From positions 316,529-380,528 of the forward strand of contig JBMHDF010000018.1 of NCBI GenBank assembly GCA_049889535.1: a DNA stretch of 64,000 nucleotides, given 5' to 3'. The notes under the pieces were generated by a model. It ran no database searches, was not told the DNA's origin, and saw only the letters and a program-made list of their open reading frames with translations. This DNA is from JAYQKL01 sp049889535 (GTDB taxonomy: Bacteria; Pseudomonadota; Alphaproteobacteria; RS24). The first letter of the stretch is position 1. Every line of letters starts with the position of its first letter. Position numbers and translations under genes: made by a program. Below are positions 41,038 through 50,736 of the stretch, in pieces.

Positions 41038-42129
41038 TTATTTGGCTTTAGGAAGCGGCAAAATCCCAATATGCGGCGAAGTTAAACTCGAAATATAAAG
41101 CTTATTTTGCATCTCCTCGATATTTGTTACCATCTGTATCGCCGCATTTTTTGCATCTAAACTCATTTTCACCTGACCATCAGAGTCGATTAAAATCGCA
41201 AATGAATGCGTCATTGATGGTGATAACCACCCCAATTGATCAATACGATAAAGAATTTTGCGGATAAAGGGCCGGTCTGACTGCGCATCAAGCGTGGCAT
41301 CGCGCGCGGTTGGAATCGCGACCCAATAATGTCCATTTGGTGCAGAGGTTATATTATCTGGATAGCCTGGCAAATTATCGACAAAAACTTCACTCTGTCC
41401 GGCCTTTGCACCCGTTAACCAATATCGCCAAATGCGATAACGATAGGTTTCATTGACCAATAGATAATCTTCATCTGGTGACAACACCACACCATTGGCA
41501 AAAGCGAGCCCGTCCATTTCCAATTTCGTTTGTTGCGTGCGCGGGTCATAACTAAAAATTCGCCCCGTGCTTTGCGACTCAATAATATCGGCAAAGCCGG
41601 CATGAATATCAAATCTTTGAGACGCATCAGAAAACCATATGCGCCCGTCGGAGCCAATATCCAACGCATCCACAAAAATCAATTTCTGCCCCTCAAATTC
41701 ATCAACCAAAACACGTATCGCGCCATCAGCTGATAAAGAGATTAGCCCCTTTATCGCATCACAAATTATCAAATCGCCATTAGCATCAAACATGAGGGCC
41801 AGTGGCCGCCCGCCCGTATTGGCCAGCGTTTCAATATCACCGGTTTCTTCATCAAAGGCGATAATGCGCCCATCAATTAAGCCCGTATAAAGACGGCCAT
41901 CAGCGCCCCGTGCTATGCCTTCTGGTCCATTGCCATCAAGCGGCATAAGCCGCGCCTGTGCGAGGGCATTATTATGTTCAAAAGGCGGAAGCCCTGCAGT
42001 TTGAGGACCGGTTTCATATATTTCAGGGTCAATTGGCACTGGCCAGAAAAGCAGCGCTAAGACAAAAAACGACACAATCACAGCAAGATATTTGAGGCTG
42101 TGTTTGAGTTTTTTAAAAATTCCGCCCAT
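41038..42129 (-). CDS. SMP-30/strictosidine synthase-like six-bladed propeller protein
   Basis: The 363-residue protein has one N-terminal membrane helix (LAVIVSFFVLALLFW) and a periplasmic beta-propeller. The repeated blade elements are EGIARGADGRLYTGLIDGRI, PLALMFDANGDLIICDAIKG, LDIGSDGRIWFSDAS, NGVVLSPDEDYLLVNET, and GYPDNITSAPNGHYWVAI. Relatives are lactonases, arylesterase-like enzymes and the APMAP/strictosidine synthase group. The metal-binding Glu, Asn and Asp of SMP-30 are partly matched (EGI, FANGV, PDNI). The substrate is unknown. Confidence 0.85.
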   Translation of the reverse strand: MGGIFKKLKHSLKYLAVIVSFFVLALLFWPVPIDPEIYETGPQTAGLPPFEHNNALAQARLMPLDGNGPEGIARGADGRLYTGLIDGRIIAFDEETGDIETLANTGGRPLALMFDANGDLIICDAIKGLISLSADGAIRVLVDEFEGQKLIFVDALDIGSDGRIWFSDASQRFDIHAGFADIIESQSTGRIFSYDPRTQQTKLEMDGLAFANGVVLSPDEDYLLVNETYRYRIWRYWLTGAKAGQSEVFVDNLPGYPDNITSAPNGHYWVAIPTARDATLDAQSDRPFIRKILYRIDQLGWLSPSMTHSFAILIDSDGQVKMSLDAKNAAIQMVTNIEEMQNKLYISSLTSPHIGILPLPKAK

Positions 42130-42294
42130 GATTAAAACCCCGCTCTCTTCACTTAACCCTGAAACACTGATTATATTTTTTGTATTATGTGATACTTATA
42201 AATGAGTACAAACTAAGACTATGCGATAAAAGAACTTGGAATCAAGCATTCTGATACCAATAATGGGTCTGTATTGGACCAATGAGGAAACATC

Positions 42295-43221
42295 ATGATT
42301 GAATTTGTCCATGACTTAGAACCCGTTTACGGCAAATGCCAAAAGCTTTCGCCATTAGTGCGGCGCGTCACTTGCCCCAATGCTAGTCCTTTCACCTATA
42401 CGGGTACAGGCAGTTTCATTATTGGCAATGGCAGTGTTGCCATTCTCGATCCTGGCCCGTTGGATATGGCGCATTTAGACGCGATATGCGCGGCGCTTGA
42501 GCCCGGCGAAACGGTGAGCCATATTTTAGTGACCCACACGCATTCTGACCATTCGCCATTGGCTGCCCCGTTAAAAGAAAAAACCCATGCACTGATTTGC
42601 GGCGGTGGCGACCATAGCAATGGCACAGGTGTTTATGCGCCCGACACACCGGAATTGCTGGAGGGTGTGACGCTGGAAGAAGCCTGCGATAAAAATTACC
42701 ATCCCGATATTCTGCTCAAAGATGGTGATATCTTAACCGGACCAGATTGGACAATAGAAGCCGTTTTCACCCCTGGTCATATTCATAATCATTTTTGTTT
42801 TGCGCTCAAAGAAGAACAAACACTGTTTACAGGCGACCATATTATGGGCTGGTCCACATCTATCATCGCCCCGCCAGATGGCAATATGGTTGATTATATG
42901 CACTCGCTTCAACGGCTTTTAGAACGCGACGAAACCTGCCTGCGCCCCACACATGGCCCCGCCATTAGTGATGCAAAGCCCTTTATCAAGGCCTATATTG
43001 ACCATCGCAAGCAGCGCGAAACTCAAATCATTGAACAGTTAAAAGCAGGCGAGGACCAAATCAAACCAATGGTCGCGAAAATTTATGCCGATATTGATGT
43101 GCGTTTACACCCCGCAGCGGCCATGTCTATGCTCGCACATTTGCAGGCATTGGTTGCCAATGGCACAGTCCTGTCCGATGGTGGTATTGGGCTAAACAAT
43201 CATTATCGCCTTGCCGATTAA
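42295..43221 (+). CDS. Metallo-beta-lactamase fold hydrolase, LACTB2-like
   Basis: The 308-residue protein has the metal motif HTHSDH (His81, His83, Asp85, His86), GHIHNHFCF, the TGDHIMGW with the bridging Asp, and RPTHGP. A C-terminal winged-helix-like tail (KQRETQIIEQL, AAAMSMLAHLQALV) is also present, as in human LACTB2, which is a ribonuclease. Bacterial members may hydrolyse RNA or thioesters. The ribosome binding site AATGAGGA precedes the ATG. It stands alone and faces the DUF1499 gene. Confidence 0.88.
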   Translation: MIEFVHDLEPVYGKCQKLSPLVRRVTCPNASPFTYTGTGSFIIGNGSVAILDPGPLDMAHLDAICAALEPGETVSHILVTHTHSDHSPLAAPLKEKTHALICGGGDHSNGTGVYAPDTPELLEGVTLEEACDKNYHPDILLKDGDILTGPDWTIEAVFTPGHIHNHFCFALKEEQTLFTGDHIMGWSTSIIAPPDGNMVDYMHSLQRLLERDETCLRPTHGPAISDAKPFIKAYIDHRKQRETQIIEQLKAGEDQIKPMVAKIYADIDVRLHPAAAMSMLAHLQALVANGTVLSDGGIGLNNHYRLAD

Positions 43222-43246
43222 TCCAGCCTTCGTGATTAGTGAGCGG

Positions 43247-43981
43247 CTATTGAGCTAGCGCAAGTTCCAAATCACTCAAAAAACCCTGAATGCGTTTAGC
43301 ATTGGCACCCAAATCACCCAGCCCCACACGAGAGACCGACCGCATATCAACCCGATATCCCTCATCATCGGCTTGAATACGAATAATGACATCATCTTTG
43401 AAACCAAATGCAGGCGTCAACACAGTCGCTTCAATTTCTCCTAAATCAATGTTTTCAGAAACTAAATGCCAGCCCTTTTCTTTAACAAGCGTTAGGGTTT
43501 TAGCGAATAATAGAGGCTTTGGTAAATCCGCTCGTAATGGCGCCATATCAGGATAAGCCTGTTTTTGAATGGCTATTGTTTCAGGCTTGATGGCGAGCGA
43601 ATTTGCATTATCCGGACGTTGGCTGATGACTGTTTTAAAAATGGGCGGATTTTCCAAATCCGTCGTAATATCATGAATGACAGGCTTACCTGCGCCCGCA
43701 ATGATGGACGAAACAGGAATAGCCATAACAACAAGGCACAAAACCAGCGTCCGACGGGCTTTTCTTTTAAACTGCTTATCCCCTTGCAGCAGCAAAACGA
43801 AAAGTGTCAAAAATAATGACACCAGCGCTAACAATACCGAGATTGCAACCCCTAATAAGGGAAGCTCATAGCTCATTACCCCAAGCCGGAAGAGCGCAGT
43901 CCCCCCAATTAAAATCAACAAGGCTAAAACACTTAGCCGGCGACTCCATTTCGTTAATGTTTCCTGCTTATTTCGAGACAT
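43247..43981 (-). CDS. DUF1499 family membrane protein
   Basis: The 244-residue protein has three hydrophobic helices in the first 100 residues (LSVLALLILIGGTALF, ELPLLGVAISVLLALVSLFL, TLVLCLVVMAIPVSSII). A soluble DUF1499 domain of about 130 residues follows, with IHDITTDLENPPIF, ALTLVKEKGW-type text (KTLTLVKEKGWHL), FGFKDDVIIRI and MRSVSRVGLGDLGANAKRI. The domain is common in bacteria and chloroplasts, with no firm function. It sits behind the CoA ligase gene in the same direction, 34 bases away, and may be cotranscribed. Confidence 0.87.
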   Translation of the reverse strand: MSRNKQETLTKWSRRLSVLALLILIGGTALFRLGVMSYELPLLGVAISVLLALVSLFLTLFVLLLQGDKQFKRKARRTLVLCLVVMAIPVSSIIAGAGKPVIHDITTDLENPPIFKTVISQRPDNANSLAIKPETIAIQKQAYPDMAPLRADLPKPLLFAKTLTLVKEKGWHLVSENIDLGEIEATVLTPAFGFKDDVIIRIQADDEGYRVDMRSVSRVGLGDLGANAKRIQGFLSDLELALAQ

Positions 43982-44015
43982 GACGCCCCTCCTTTAACTC
44001 GCGCGCCAGACGCAC

Positions 44016-45647
44016 TTAACCATTATCTGGCAATTTATAATCCCCAAATTGTTCGCGTAGGGTGAGTTTTTGAATTTTACCCGTTGCGGTATGCGGAATT
44101 TCTTCAACGAAAACAACATCATCTGGCATCCACCATTTGGCTATTTTGCCCTCTAAATAGGCCAGCACAGAGTCACGCGTCAGCCCGGAATCTGCTTTTG
44201 GCACCACAATCAATAAAGGCCGTTCGTCCCATTTTGGATGCGCGACACCAATAACAGCAGCTTCAACAATATCCTCATGCCCCACGGCCAGATTTTCAAT
44301 TTCAATTGATGAAATCCATTCCCCGCCAGATTTAATCACATCTTTTGAGCGGTCGGTGATTTGGATATAACCAAGTGGGTCAATTGTAGCAACATCCCCT
44401 GTATCAAAATAACCATCTTCATCTAAAATATCCCCGCCATCACCTTTGAGATATTCAGCAACAATAAACGGGCCTTTAATTTTCAAATTCCCAAATGCCA
44501 CCCCATCACGCGGCAGTTCATTACCATCATCATCGGTTATTTTGAGCGATACTAAATATGGCGGGCGCCCTTGTTTTTGTTTCAGGTCAACTGTCTGCTC
44601 AAAAGAAAAATCTTCCATACCATATTTTGGCGCCCCAATCGTGCCAAGTGGTGAGGTTTCGGTCATGCCCCAAGCATGGTTGACGCTCACATCAAAATCA
44701 CGCTCAAATTTTTCAATCATGGTGCGAGGCGCCGCTGACCCGCCAATGGTCACGCGTTTCAAATGCGGCAATTTAAGGTTATTATCTTCAACATATTGCA
44801 ACAACATCATCCAAATTGTTGGCACAGCAGCGGTTTCAGTTACTTTTTCTTGCTCAAGTAATTCATAAATACTCGCCCCATCCATTGCCATACCCGGATT
44901 AACAATTTTTGCTCCCACTGCAGGCGCCGCCAATGCAATCCCCCAAGCATTGGCATGGAACATTGGCACGACAGGCAAAATCACCGTCTTGGCTGAAAAA
45001 CCAAGCACATCAGCGCCATTCACCACCAGCGTATGCAACACATTTGAGCGATGCGTATAAACCACACCTTTCGGATTCCCCGTTGTGCCAGAAGTATAAC
45101 AAATGCCGCAAGGGTCATTCTCATCAACCTCAGCCCATTGATAATCCCCGTCATTTTCATCAATCAGAGTTTCATAACAATGTGCATTTTTTAAGCTCGT
45201 TTCAGGCATTGAGGCCTCATCTGTCATGATGATATAGCCTTTCACCTTAGGTAATTTATCCTGTAAACCCTCAAGGATTGGCACAAAGGTTGTATCTAGA
45301 AAAATAAACTTATCTTCGGCATGGTTGATGATGTAATCCAATTGTTCAGCAAACAGGCGCGGGTTCAATGTATGATAAACCCCACCCATACCCGTAATAG
45401 CATACCAGGCCTCTAAATGGCGGTGTGAGTTCCAAGCCATTGTCGCAATCACATCGCTTTTTTGAAGACCTAACCCGAGCAGAGCCTGTGACATTTTACG
45501 CGCCCGTAAATGCGCATCAGCATAGGTTTCGCGATGAATAGACCCATCAACTAATCGTGTCACAATTTCCTGATCGCCATGATTTAAACATGCATGATCC
45601 AAAATCCCATTCATAAGCAATGGCAATTCTTGCATTCGTCCAAACAT
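44016..45647 (-). CDS. Acyl-CoA synthetase, DmdB/AlkK-like
   Basis: This 543-residue AMP-forming ligase has CYTSGTTGNPKGVVYTHRS, the HAWGMTETSPLG motif, GYFDTGDVATIDPLGYIQI, RSKDVIKSGGEWISS and the catalytic lysine in HTATGKIQKL. The N-terminus (MFGRMQELPLLMNGILDHA) and segments such as YHTLNPRLFAEQLDYIINHA resemble medium-chain ligase AlkK and the methylmercaptopropionate-CoA ligase DmdB of the DMSP demethylation pathway. Whether it uses fatty acids or methylmercaptopropionate cannot be settled here; no dmdA, dmdC or dmdD lies in the window. It is distinct from the ligase at 4100. Confidence 0.88.
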   Translation of the reverse strand: MFGRMQELPLLMNGILDHACLNHGDQEIVTRLVDGSIHRETYADAHLRARKMSQALLGLGLQKSDVIATMAWNSHRHLEAWYAITGMGGVYHTLNPRLFAEQLDYIINHAEDKFIFLDTTFVPILEGLQDKLPKVKGYIIMTDEASMPETSLKNAHCYETLIDENDGDYQWAEVDENDPCGICYTSGTTGNPKGVVYTHRSNVLHTLVVNGADVLGFSAKTVILPVVPMFHANAWGIALAAPAVGAKIVNPGMAMDGASIYELLEQEKVTETAAVPTIWMMLLQYVEDNNLKLPHLKRVTIGGSAAPRTMIEKFERDFDVSVNHAWGMTETSPLGTIGAPKYGMEDFSFEQTVDLKQKQGRPPYLVSLKITDDDGNELPRDGVAFGNLKIKGPFIVAEYLKGDGGDILDEDGYFDTGDVATIDPLGYIQITDRSKDVIKSGGEWISSIEIENLAVGHEDIVEAAVIGVAHPKWDERPLLIVVPKADSGLTRDSVLAYLEGKIAKWWMPDDVVFVEEIPHTATGKIQKLTLREQFGDYKLPDNG

Positions 45648-45685
45648 AAAACCCTCCCCTATAATTATGTTATCAGCGTCAAAAT

Positions 45686-46624
45686 TTAGCTCCGTTCGAG
45701 TTTTGAAACCTCTTCAAAACCCTCCGGGTCCTGATGAATAATAACTTCCGCTTCAGGGTACACATCTATAACATTTGCTTCAATAGCATCTGATATATCA
45801 TGTGCTGCGCGAAGGCTCATATTGCCGTCTAATTCCACATGGCATTGAATAAATTTGTAAATACCCGAGCGACGCGTGCGTAAATCATGTAAATCTTTCA
45901 CATCTGGATGCGCCAAAATAATTTTTTTGATATTTTCGCGTTCCGCCTCTGGCAATTCATGGTCCATCAGTTGATTGGCCGCTTCAGATAAAATCTCACG
46001 CGCAGAGTTGAGCAACAAAGCTGCCACAACAAGGCCCGCGACCGGGTCCGCCCAGCCCAAACCGCCATATGTGTTGGCTACCAGCGCGATAATCACGCCA
46101 AGATTCATGAATAAATCGCCTTTATAATGCGCGCTATCGGCCAAAACCGCGACAGAACCCGTTTGGCGTGCGATTTGACGCTGTGCCATAACCAACAAAA
46201 GAGTCAGCACAATCGAAATCACCATCACCGCAATACCAATATTCCCTTGCGCAATCACAATTGGGTTTTGAAAACGCTCAACGCTTTCATAAACCAAATA
46301 AAGCGCCATAACGCTGATAATAAGCCCCTGAAAAAGCGCGGCCAGCGCTTCGGCCTTGCCATGCCCAAACCGGTGTTCCTGGTCAGCTGGGGTCAGCGCG
46401 TGTTTCACCACGAAAAAATTTAATACTGAAATCATCAAATCCATCAGTGAATCCAGAAGCGCACTTAATAAAGCAATGGATGAGCTGATGAACCATGCGT
46501 AAGACTTGATACCAATTAAAGTCAGCGCGACAAAAATGGCGGCAAGTGTAATGAAATGAAGTTTTCTTCCACTCGCTTGCAAAAGAGCTGTACTGTCTTG
46601 TTGATGTTCTAAATCATGCGCCAT
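45686..46624 (-). CDS. Cation diffusion facilitator, FieF type
   Basis: The 312-residue inner-membrane transporter exports divalent metals (zinc, iron, cadmium) in exchange for protons. Six helices are visible. The metal site uses Asp58 and Asp62 (LLDSLMD) and His166 and Asp170 (ADSAHYKGD), the DDHD set of FieF. A cytoplasmic C-terminal domain (HPDVKDLHDLRTRRSG, FIQCHVELDG) supports dimerisation. Which metal is exported is not shown by sequence. Confidence 0.93.
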   Translation of the reverse strand: MAHDLEHQQDSTALLQASGRKLHFITLAAIFVALTLIGIKSYAWFISSSIALLSALLDSLMDLMISVLNFFVVKHALTPADQEHRFGHGKAEALAALFQGLIISVMALYLVYESVERFQNPIVIAQGNIGIAVMVISIVLTLLLVMAQRQIARQTGSVAVLADSAHYKGDLFMNLGVIIALVANTYGGLGWADPVAGLVVAALLLNSAREILSEAANQLMDHELPEAERENIKKIILAHPDVKDLHDLRTRRSGIYKFIQCHVELDGNMSLRAAHDISDAIEANVIDVYPEAEVIIHQDPEGFEEVSKLERS

Positions 46625-46648
46625 AAATTATTCTATACTTCCGCCCGC

Positions 46649-47248
46649 TTATGGGTAAAGCCTTTTTACCTGCCATTCTTGCTGCGCAGTGGCGCGTTCA
46701 TAAACCACCCGATTGTGAAGTCGATAGGCGCCATCTTCCCAAAACTCAATCATGTGCGGCACCAACCGCCAACCCGACCAATGCGGCGGACGCGGCACAT
46801 CCTGACCCTCAAATTTTTGGGTCATGTCATTGACAGCCTGTTCAAGGGCCGCACGGTCTGCAACAGGGCGTGATTGGAGCGATGCCCAAGCCCCAATCCG
46901 ACTTTCCCGCGCGCGCGACGCAAAATAAGCATCAGCTTCGGCATCTGAAACCTGTTCGATTGCGCCTCTGATACGAATTTGGCGCTGAAGTGTTTTCCAA
47001 TGAAAACATAAAGCAGCTTTAGGGTGCGCTAAAAGCTCGCGACCTTTTGTACTTTCAAAATTGGTATAAAAAACAAAGCCTCTTTCATCATGACCTTTGA
47101 GCAAAACCATGCGTAAATTTGGCAAGCCATCAGAGTCTACTGTCGCCACAGCAACCGCATTTGGGTCATTAATTTCTTTTTCTTCGGCAGCAGCCAACCA
47201 GTCATTAAAAACCGAAAACGGGTTAGCTGGTGGTTGATCAAAGTCCAT
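46649..47248 (-). CDS. pdxH: Pyridoxamine 5'-phosphate oxidase
   Basis: PdxH makes pyridoxal 5'-phosphate from the pyridoxine or pyridoxamine phosphates with FMN and oxygen. The 199-residue enzyme has the FMN-binding RMVLLKGHDERGFVFYTNFES, FHWKTLQRQIRIRG, ASLQSRPV and the C-terminal signature FWEDGAYRLHNRVVYER ending RLYP. The start is ATG at 47248 with AAGGAATTG upstream, and not the TTG two codons before. The fabI gene is divergent, and a pdxH-fabI-aroC order is shared by many alphaproteobacteria. Confidence 0.96.
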   Translation of the reverse strand: MDFDQPPANPFSVFNDWLAAAEEKEINDPNAVAVATVDSDGLPNLRMVLLKGHDERGFVFYTNFESTKGRELLAHPKAALCFHWKTLQRQIRIRGAIEQVSDAEADAYFASRARESRIGAWASLQSRPVADRAALEQAVNDMTQKFEGQDVPRPPHWSGWRLVPHMIEFWEDGAYRLHNRVVYERATAQQEWQVKRLYP

Positions 47249-47434
47249 TTTCAATTCCTTTAAAACACGATTTAATGACTGGCACCTTCGCTGTTTAAAC
47301 CATCATGATAGAAATAAATAGCGTTTCATACTAGCATAGCAAAATGTGTTTTTTTAGAGTATAAAAGGTCGAATTAGGGTATTTTCACACAAATATGAAC
47401 CACATTTAAACAGAAAGCTCACACGGGATTTAAA

Positions 47435-48274
47435 ATGAATACGAATATCATGCAGGGAAAACGTGGCCTTATTATGGGGGTCGCCAATAAAAATTCAATT
47501 GCTTGGGGCATTGCACAAGCCTGTGCAGATGCTGGTGCAGAGCTCGCTTTTACTTATCAGGGTGAAAATTTGGAAAGACGGGTGCGCCCCCTTGCTGAGT
47601 CGGTGAATTCAAACCTGATTGAAGCTTGTGATGTCACTGATGAAGAGAGCATGACAGCGCTTTTTGATAAATTGGCTGAGCAATGGGGAAAAATTGACTT
47701 TGTTGTGCATGCCATTGCATTTGCTGGTAAAGAAGAGCTGATGGGGCGCTATGTGGACACATCCTCACAAGCTTTTAATCAGGCGCTGAATATTTCTTGT
47801 TATTCATTTACAGCCGTCGCGCGCCATGCCGAAAAACTCATGAGCGAGGGCGGGTCGATGTTGACCCTTTCTTATTACGGCGCGGCGAAAGTCATCCCAC
47901 ATTATAATGTCATGGGTGTCGCCAAAGCGGCACTGGAAGCTAGTGTACGCTATTTAGCATCAGATTTGGGGCCCAAAGGCATTCGTGTGAATTCAATTTC
48001 CGCAGGCCCTATCCGAACCCTCGCGGCGGCAGGGATTGGTGATTTTCGGGAAATGCTGAAATGGAATGAAGCCAATGCACCCATGCGCCGCAATATCACA
48101 CAAGAACAGGTCGGCCGCTCTGCGGTTTATTTACTGTCTGACATGGCTGAGGGCGTGACTGGCGAAATCCATTATGTGGATGCTGGGTATAACACTATCG
48201 GCATGGCCGCCTTTGATGATTTAAAAGCGGCACGTGAAGCCGATGAAAAAGCGAATGAGGCAGCTGGCGAATAG
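47435..48274 (+). CDS. fabI: Enoyl-[acyl-carrier-protein] reductase (NADH) FabI
   Basis: FabI carries out the last reduction of each fatty acid elongation cycle. The 279-residue protein has the variant nucleotide fold GLIMGVANKNSIAWGIAQA, the catalytic Tyr-x6-Lys in SYYGAAKVIPHYNVMGVAKA, the segment SAGPIRTLAAAGI, and VTGEIHYVDAGY. All are typical of FabI, the triclosan-sensitive type. aroC begins 31 bases downstream. The 186-bp gap upstream probably holds its promoter, but I see no clear -35/-10 pair. Confidence 0.97.
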   Translation: MNTNIMQGKRGLIMGVANKNSIAWGIAQACADAGAELAFTYQGENLERRVRPLAESVNSNLIEACDVTDEESMTALFDKLAEQWGKIDFVVHAIAFAGKEELMGRYVDTSSQAFNQALNISCYSFTAVARHAEKLMSEGGSMLTLSYYGAAKVIPHYNVMGVAKAALEASVRYLASDLGPKGIRVNSISAGPIRTLAAAGIGDFREMLKWNEANAPMRRNITQEQVGRSAVYLLSDMAEGVTGEIHYVDAGYNTIGMAAFDDLKAAREADEKANEAAGE

Positions 48275-48305
48275 AAAAAGCGAAGAGAAAGTTTTAGGTA
48301 AATTT

Positions 48306-49397
48306 ATGTCACATAACAGCTTTGGTCATTTATTGCGTTTTACTAGTTGGGGCGAAAGTCACGGCCCAGCCTTAGGCTGTGTTGTGGACGGTGTGCCCCC
48401 TCGCCTGCCTCTCACTGAAGCCGATATTCAGCACTGGCTTGATAAGCGCAAGCCTGGTCAAAACCGCTTCACCACACAAAGGCGCGAAGCAGATGAGGTT
48501 AAAATTCTCTCAGGTGTTTTTGAAGACCCCGATACGGGTGAACAAGTGACTACTGGCACACCAATATCTTTATTGATAGAAAACACCGACCAACGGTCTA
48601 AAGATTATGGTGACATAAAAAACAAATATCGGCCCGGACATGCAGATTTTACCTATATGGAAAAATACGGCATTCGCGACTATCGCGGGGGCGGGCGCTC
48701 ATCAGCCCGCGAAACAGCGGCCCGTGTCGCGGCAGGGGCGGTTGCGCGTAAAGTGCTGCCTGATGTCGAGATTAAAGGCGCGCTCGTGCAACTTGGCCCA
48801 CATCAAATTAACCGTGATAATTGGGATTGGGATGCCATTGATGATAACCCATTTTGGTGCCCAGACCCTGAGGCCGCCGCCATGTGGGAAGACTATTTAG
48901 ATGGTGTGCGTAAAGCAGGTTCGTCATGCGGCGCTGTTATTGAAGTGATTGCGCGCCATGTACCAGTTGGTTTAGGTGCGCCAGTCTATGGCAAGCTCGA
49001 TGCTGAACTGGCCAATGCCATGATGAGCATCAATGCGGTTAAAGGCGTCGAAATTGGCGAGGGCTTTTCTGCCGCCGCCCTTTCTGGTGAAGCCAATGCC
49101 GATGAAATGGCGTCGGGAGATAATAAAGCCTCGCCCGACTTTAAATCAAATCATGCAGGGGGTATTTTAGGCGGCATCTCGACTGGACAAGATATTGTCG
49201 TCCGCTTTGCGGTGAAACCAACCTCGTCCATTTTAACCCCACGCGCTACAGTCGACAGCACGGGCAAAGACACTGAAATCATCACCAAAGGGCGCCACGA
49301 CCCGTGTGTGGGTATTCGTGCCGTACCCGTGGGGGAAGCAATGATGGCGCTTGTGTTAGCTGACCATTGGCTGCGCCATCGCGGCCAAAATGGTTAA
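48306..49397 (+). CDS. aroC: Chorismate synthase
   Basis: AroC converts 5-enolpyruvylshikimate 3-phosphate to chorismate with reduced FMN, the branch point for aromatic amino acids and folate. The 363-residue protein begins MSHNSFGHLLRFTSWGESHG, with signature 1 in the GESHGPALGCVVDGVPP region. It continues with the RPGHADFTY and DYRGGGRSSARETAARVAAG blocks, and near the end has the RATVDSTGKDTEI and GRHDPCVGIRAVPV blocks. The ATG at 48306 matches family starts; an upstream extension overlapping fabI is not coding. Confidence 0.97.
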   Translation: MSHNSFGHLLRFTSWGESHGPALGCVVDGVPPRLPLTEADIQHWLDKRKPGQNRFTTQRREADEVKILSGVFEDPDTGEQVTTGTPISLLIENTDQRSKDYGDIKNKYRPGHADFTYMEKYGIRDYRGGGRSSARETAARVAAGAVARKVLPDVEIKGALVQLGPHQINRDNWDWDAIDDNPFWCPDPEAAAMWEDYLDGVRKAGSSCGAVIEVIARHVPVGLGAPVYGKLDAELANAMMSINAVKGVEIGEGFSAAALSGEANADEMASGDNKASPDFKSNHAGGILGGISTGQDIVVRFAVKPTSSILTPRATVDSTGKDTEIITKGRHDPCVGIRAVPVGEAMMALVLADHWLRHRGQNG

Positions 49398-49415
49398 GCC
49401 TCAAACGCTTCATTA

Positions 49416-50075
49416 ATGGAAACCATGACTATGCGCCCGCGTTTATATTTAATAAGCCCGCCAGAAATTGATTTGGCTATATTTGAACAAGATTTTGCAG
49501 CCGCCCTTGAAGGGGGTGATGTGGCTTGTTTTCAACTTCGTCTGAAGAACACTGAGGGTGTGGCCGCCTCTGATGACGAAATTTTAGCCGCTTGCGAGGT
49601 TTTATTACCCATTGCGCAGGCCAAAAATGTGGCCTTCATCATTAATGACCGCCCTGATTTGGCGCTTAAAGCAGGCGCCGATGGCGTGCATATTGGGCAA
49701 GACGATATGGCGTACCAAGACGCACGCGCGCTATTGGGGGAGACGCAAATTATCGGCGTAACCTGTCACAACTCACGGCATTTGGCGATGGTTGCAGGCG
49801 AGGCAGGCGCAGACTATGTGGCCTTTGGCGCGTTTTTTCCAACCCAAACGAAAAACCCAAAATCAAAAGCAGAAGCTGAGATTTTAAGCTGGTGGCAAGA
49901 AAACATGCAACCCCCCTGTGTTGCGATTGGCGGCATACAGCTGGAAAACGCGCCCGTTCTTATCGCGGCTGGCGCAGATTTTTTAGCTGTCAGTCAGGGT
50001 GTTTGGGGATATGCAGAGGGCGCCAAAAAAGCGGTGACCGCTTTTAACCAATTATTTGACCAGACCCTAAGCTAA
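49416..50075 (+). CDS. thiE: Thiamine-phosphate synthase
   Basis: ThiE joins the hydroxymethylpyrimidine diphosphate and thiazole phosphate halves to thiamine phosphate. The 219-residue TIM-barrel protein has QLRLKN, FIINDRPDLALKAGADGVHIGQDD, IGVTCHNSRH, ADYVAFGAFFPTQTK and AIGGIQLENA, the standard motifs. The start is one of two ATG codons (49419 and 49428 are alternatives to the frame start). No TPP riboswitch precedes it: only 18 bases separate it from aroC, so it is read from the same transcript. Confidence 0.92.
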   Translation: METMTMRPRLYLISPPEIDLAIFEQDFAAALEGGDVACFQLRLKNTEGVAASDDEILAACEVLLPIAQAKNVAFIINDRPDLALKAGADGVHIGQDDMAYQDARALLGETQIIGVTCHNSRHLAMVAGEAGADYVAFGAFFPTQTKNPKSKAEAEILSWWQENMQPPCVAIGGIQLENAPVLIAAGADFLAVSQGVWGYAEGAKKAVTAFNQLFDQTLS

Positions 50076-50160
50076 CCCAGTAAAGCATGCGCAATAAGCT
50101 TTGATTTTTGCCATAAGAGTGCTATCAGAGCGCAATTGCTTGCATATGAGGAGTGCAAAA

Positions 50161-50724
50161 ATGAAAATTAACGGAAATGAAATTCGGCCAGGTAATGTGA
50201 TTCAACATAATGGCGAATTATGGGTGGCCGTGAAATTGCAACATGTCAAACCAGGTAAAGGGGGCGCATTTGCGCAAGTTGAGCTGAAAAACCTCATCAA
50301 TGGCTCAAAGCTCAATGAACGGTTCCGCTCTGCCGATAAGGTTGAACGCGTGAGGTTAGAGCAGCGCGATTATCAATTTTTATATGAAGCCGATAATGCA
50401 CTGAGCTTTATGGATACTGAAACCTATGACCAAATTGAGCTGCAAGCGGATTTTGTCGGCGATCGTGCAGCCTTTTTACAAGAGGGTATGATGGTTGTGG
50501 TTGAAAGCCATGAAGGCAAGCCCATTGGTATTCGTTTGCCGGATCAGGTGACTTTAGAAGTCAGCGAAACCGAGCCAGTTGTCAAAGGGCAAACGGCGGC
50601 TTCATCAAACAAGCCTGCCATTTTAGAAAATAATGTCCGTGTCATGGTGCCGCCTTTTGTTGAAGCAGGTGATAAAATCATCGTGGATACAAATGAAGTT
50701 ATTTATTTAAAACGTGCCGAATAG
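50161..50724 (+). CDS. efp: Elongation factor P
   Basis: EF-P relieves ribosomes stalled at polyproline stretches by binding near the peptidyl-tRNA. The 187-residue protein has the three beta-barrel domains. The N-terminal loop KPGKGGAFAQ carries Lys33, the residue that is lysylated in E. coli, and the C-terminal domain ends PPFVEAGDKIIVDTNEVIYLKR. The start at 50161 follows ATGAGGAGTGC and matches the universal beginning MKINGNEIRPG; the longer frame from 50101 is not used. Confidence 0.97.
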   Translation: MKINGNEIRPGNVIQHNGELWVAVKLQHVKPGKGGAFAQVELKNLINGSKLNERFRSADKVERVRLEQRDYQFLYEADNALSFMDTETYDQIELQADFVGDRAAFLQEGMMVVVESHEGKPIGIRLPDQVTLEVSETEPVVKGQTAASSNKPAILENNVRVMVPPFVEAGDKIIVDTNEVIYLKRAE

Positions 50725-50736
50725 GTCTGGTGTCAT

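Noticed and set aside
49398..49416. TPP riboswitch before thiE
   Set aside because: Only 18 bases separate aroC and thiE, so there is no room and no THI-box sequence.
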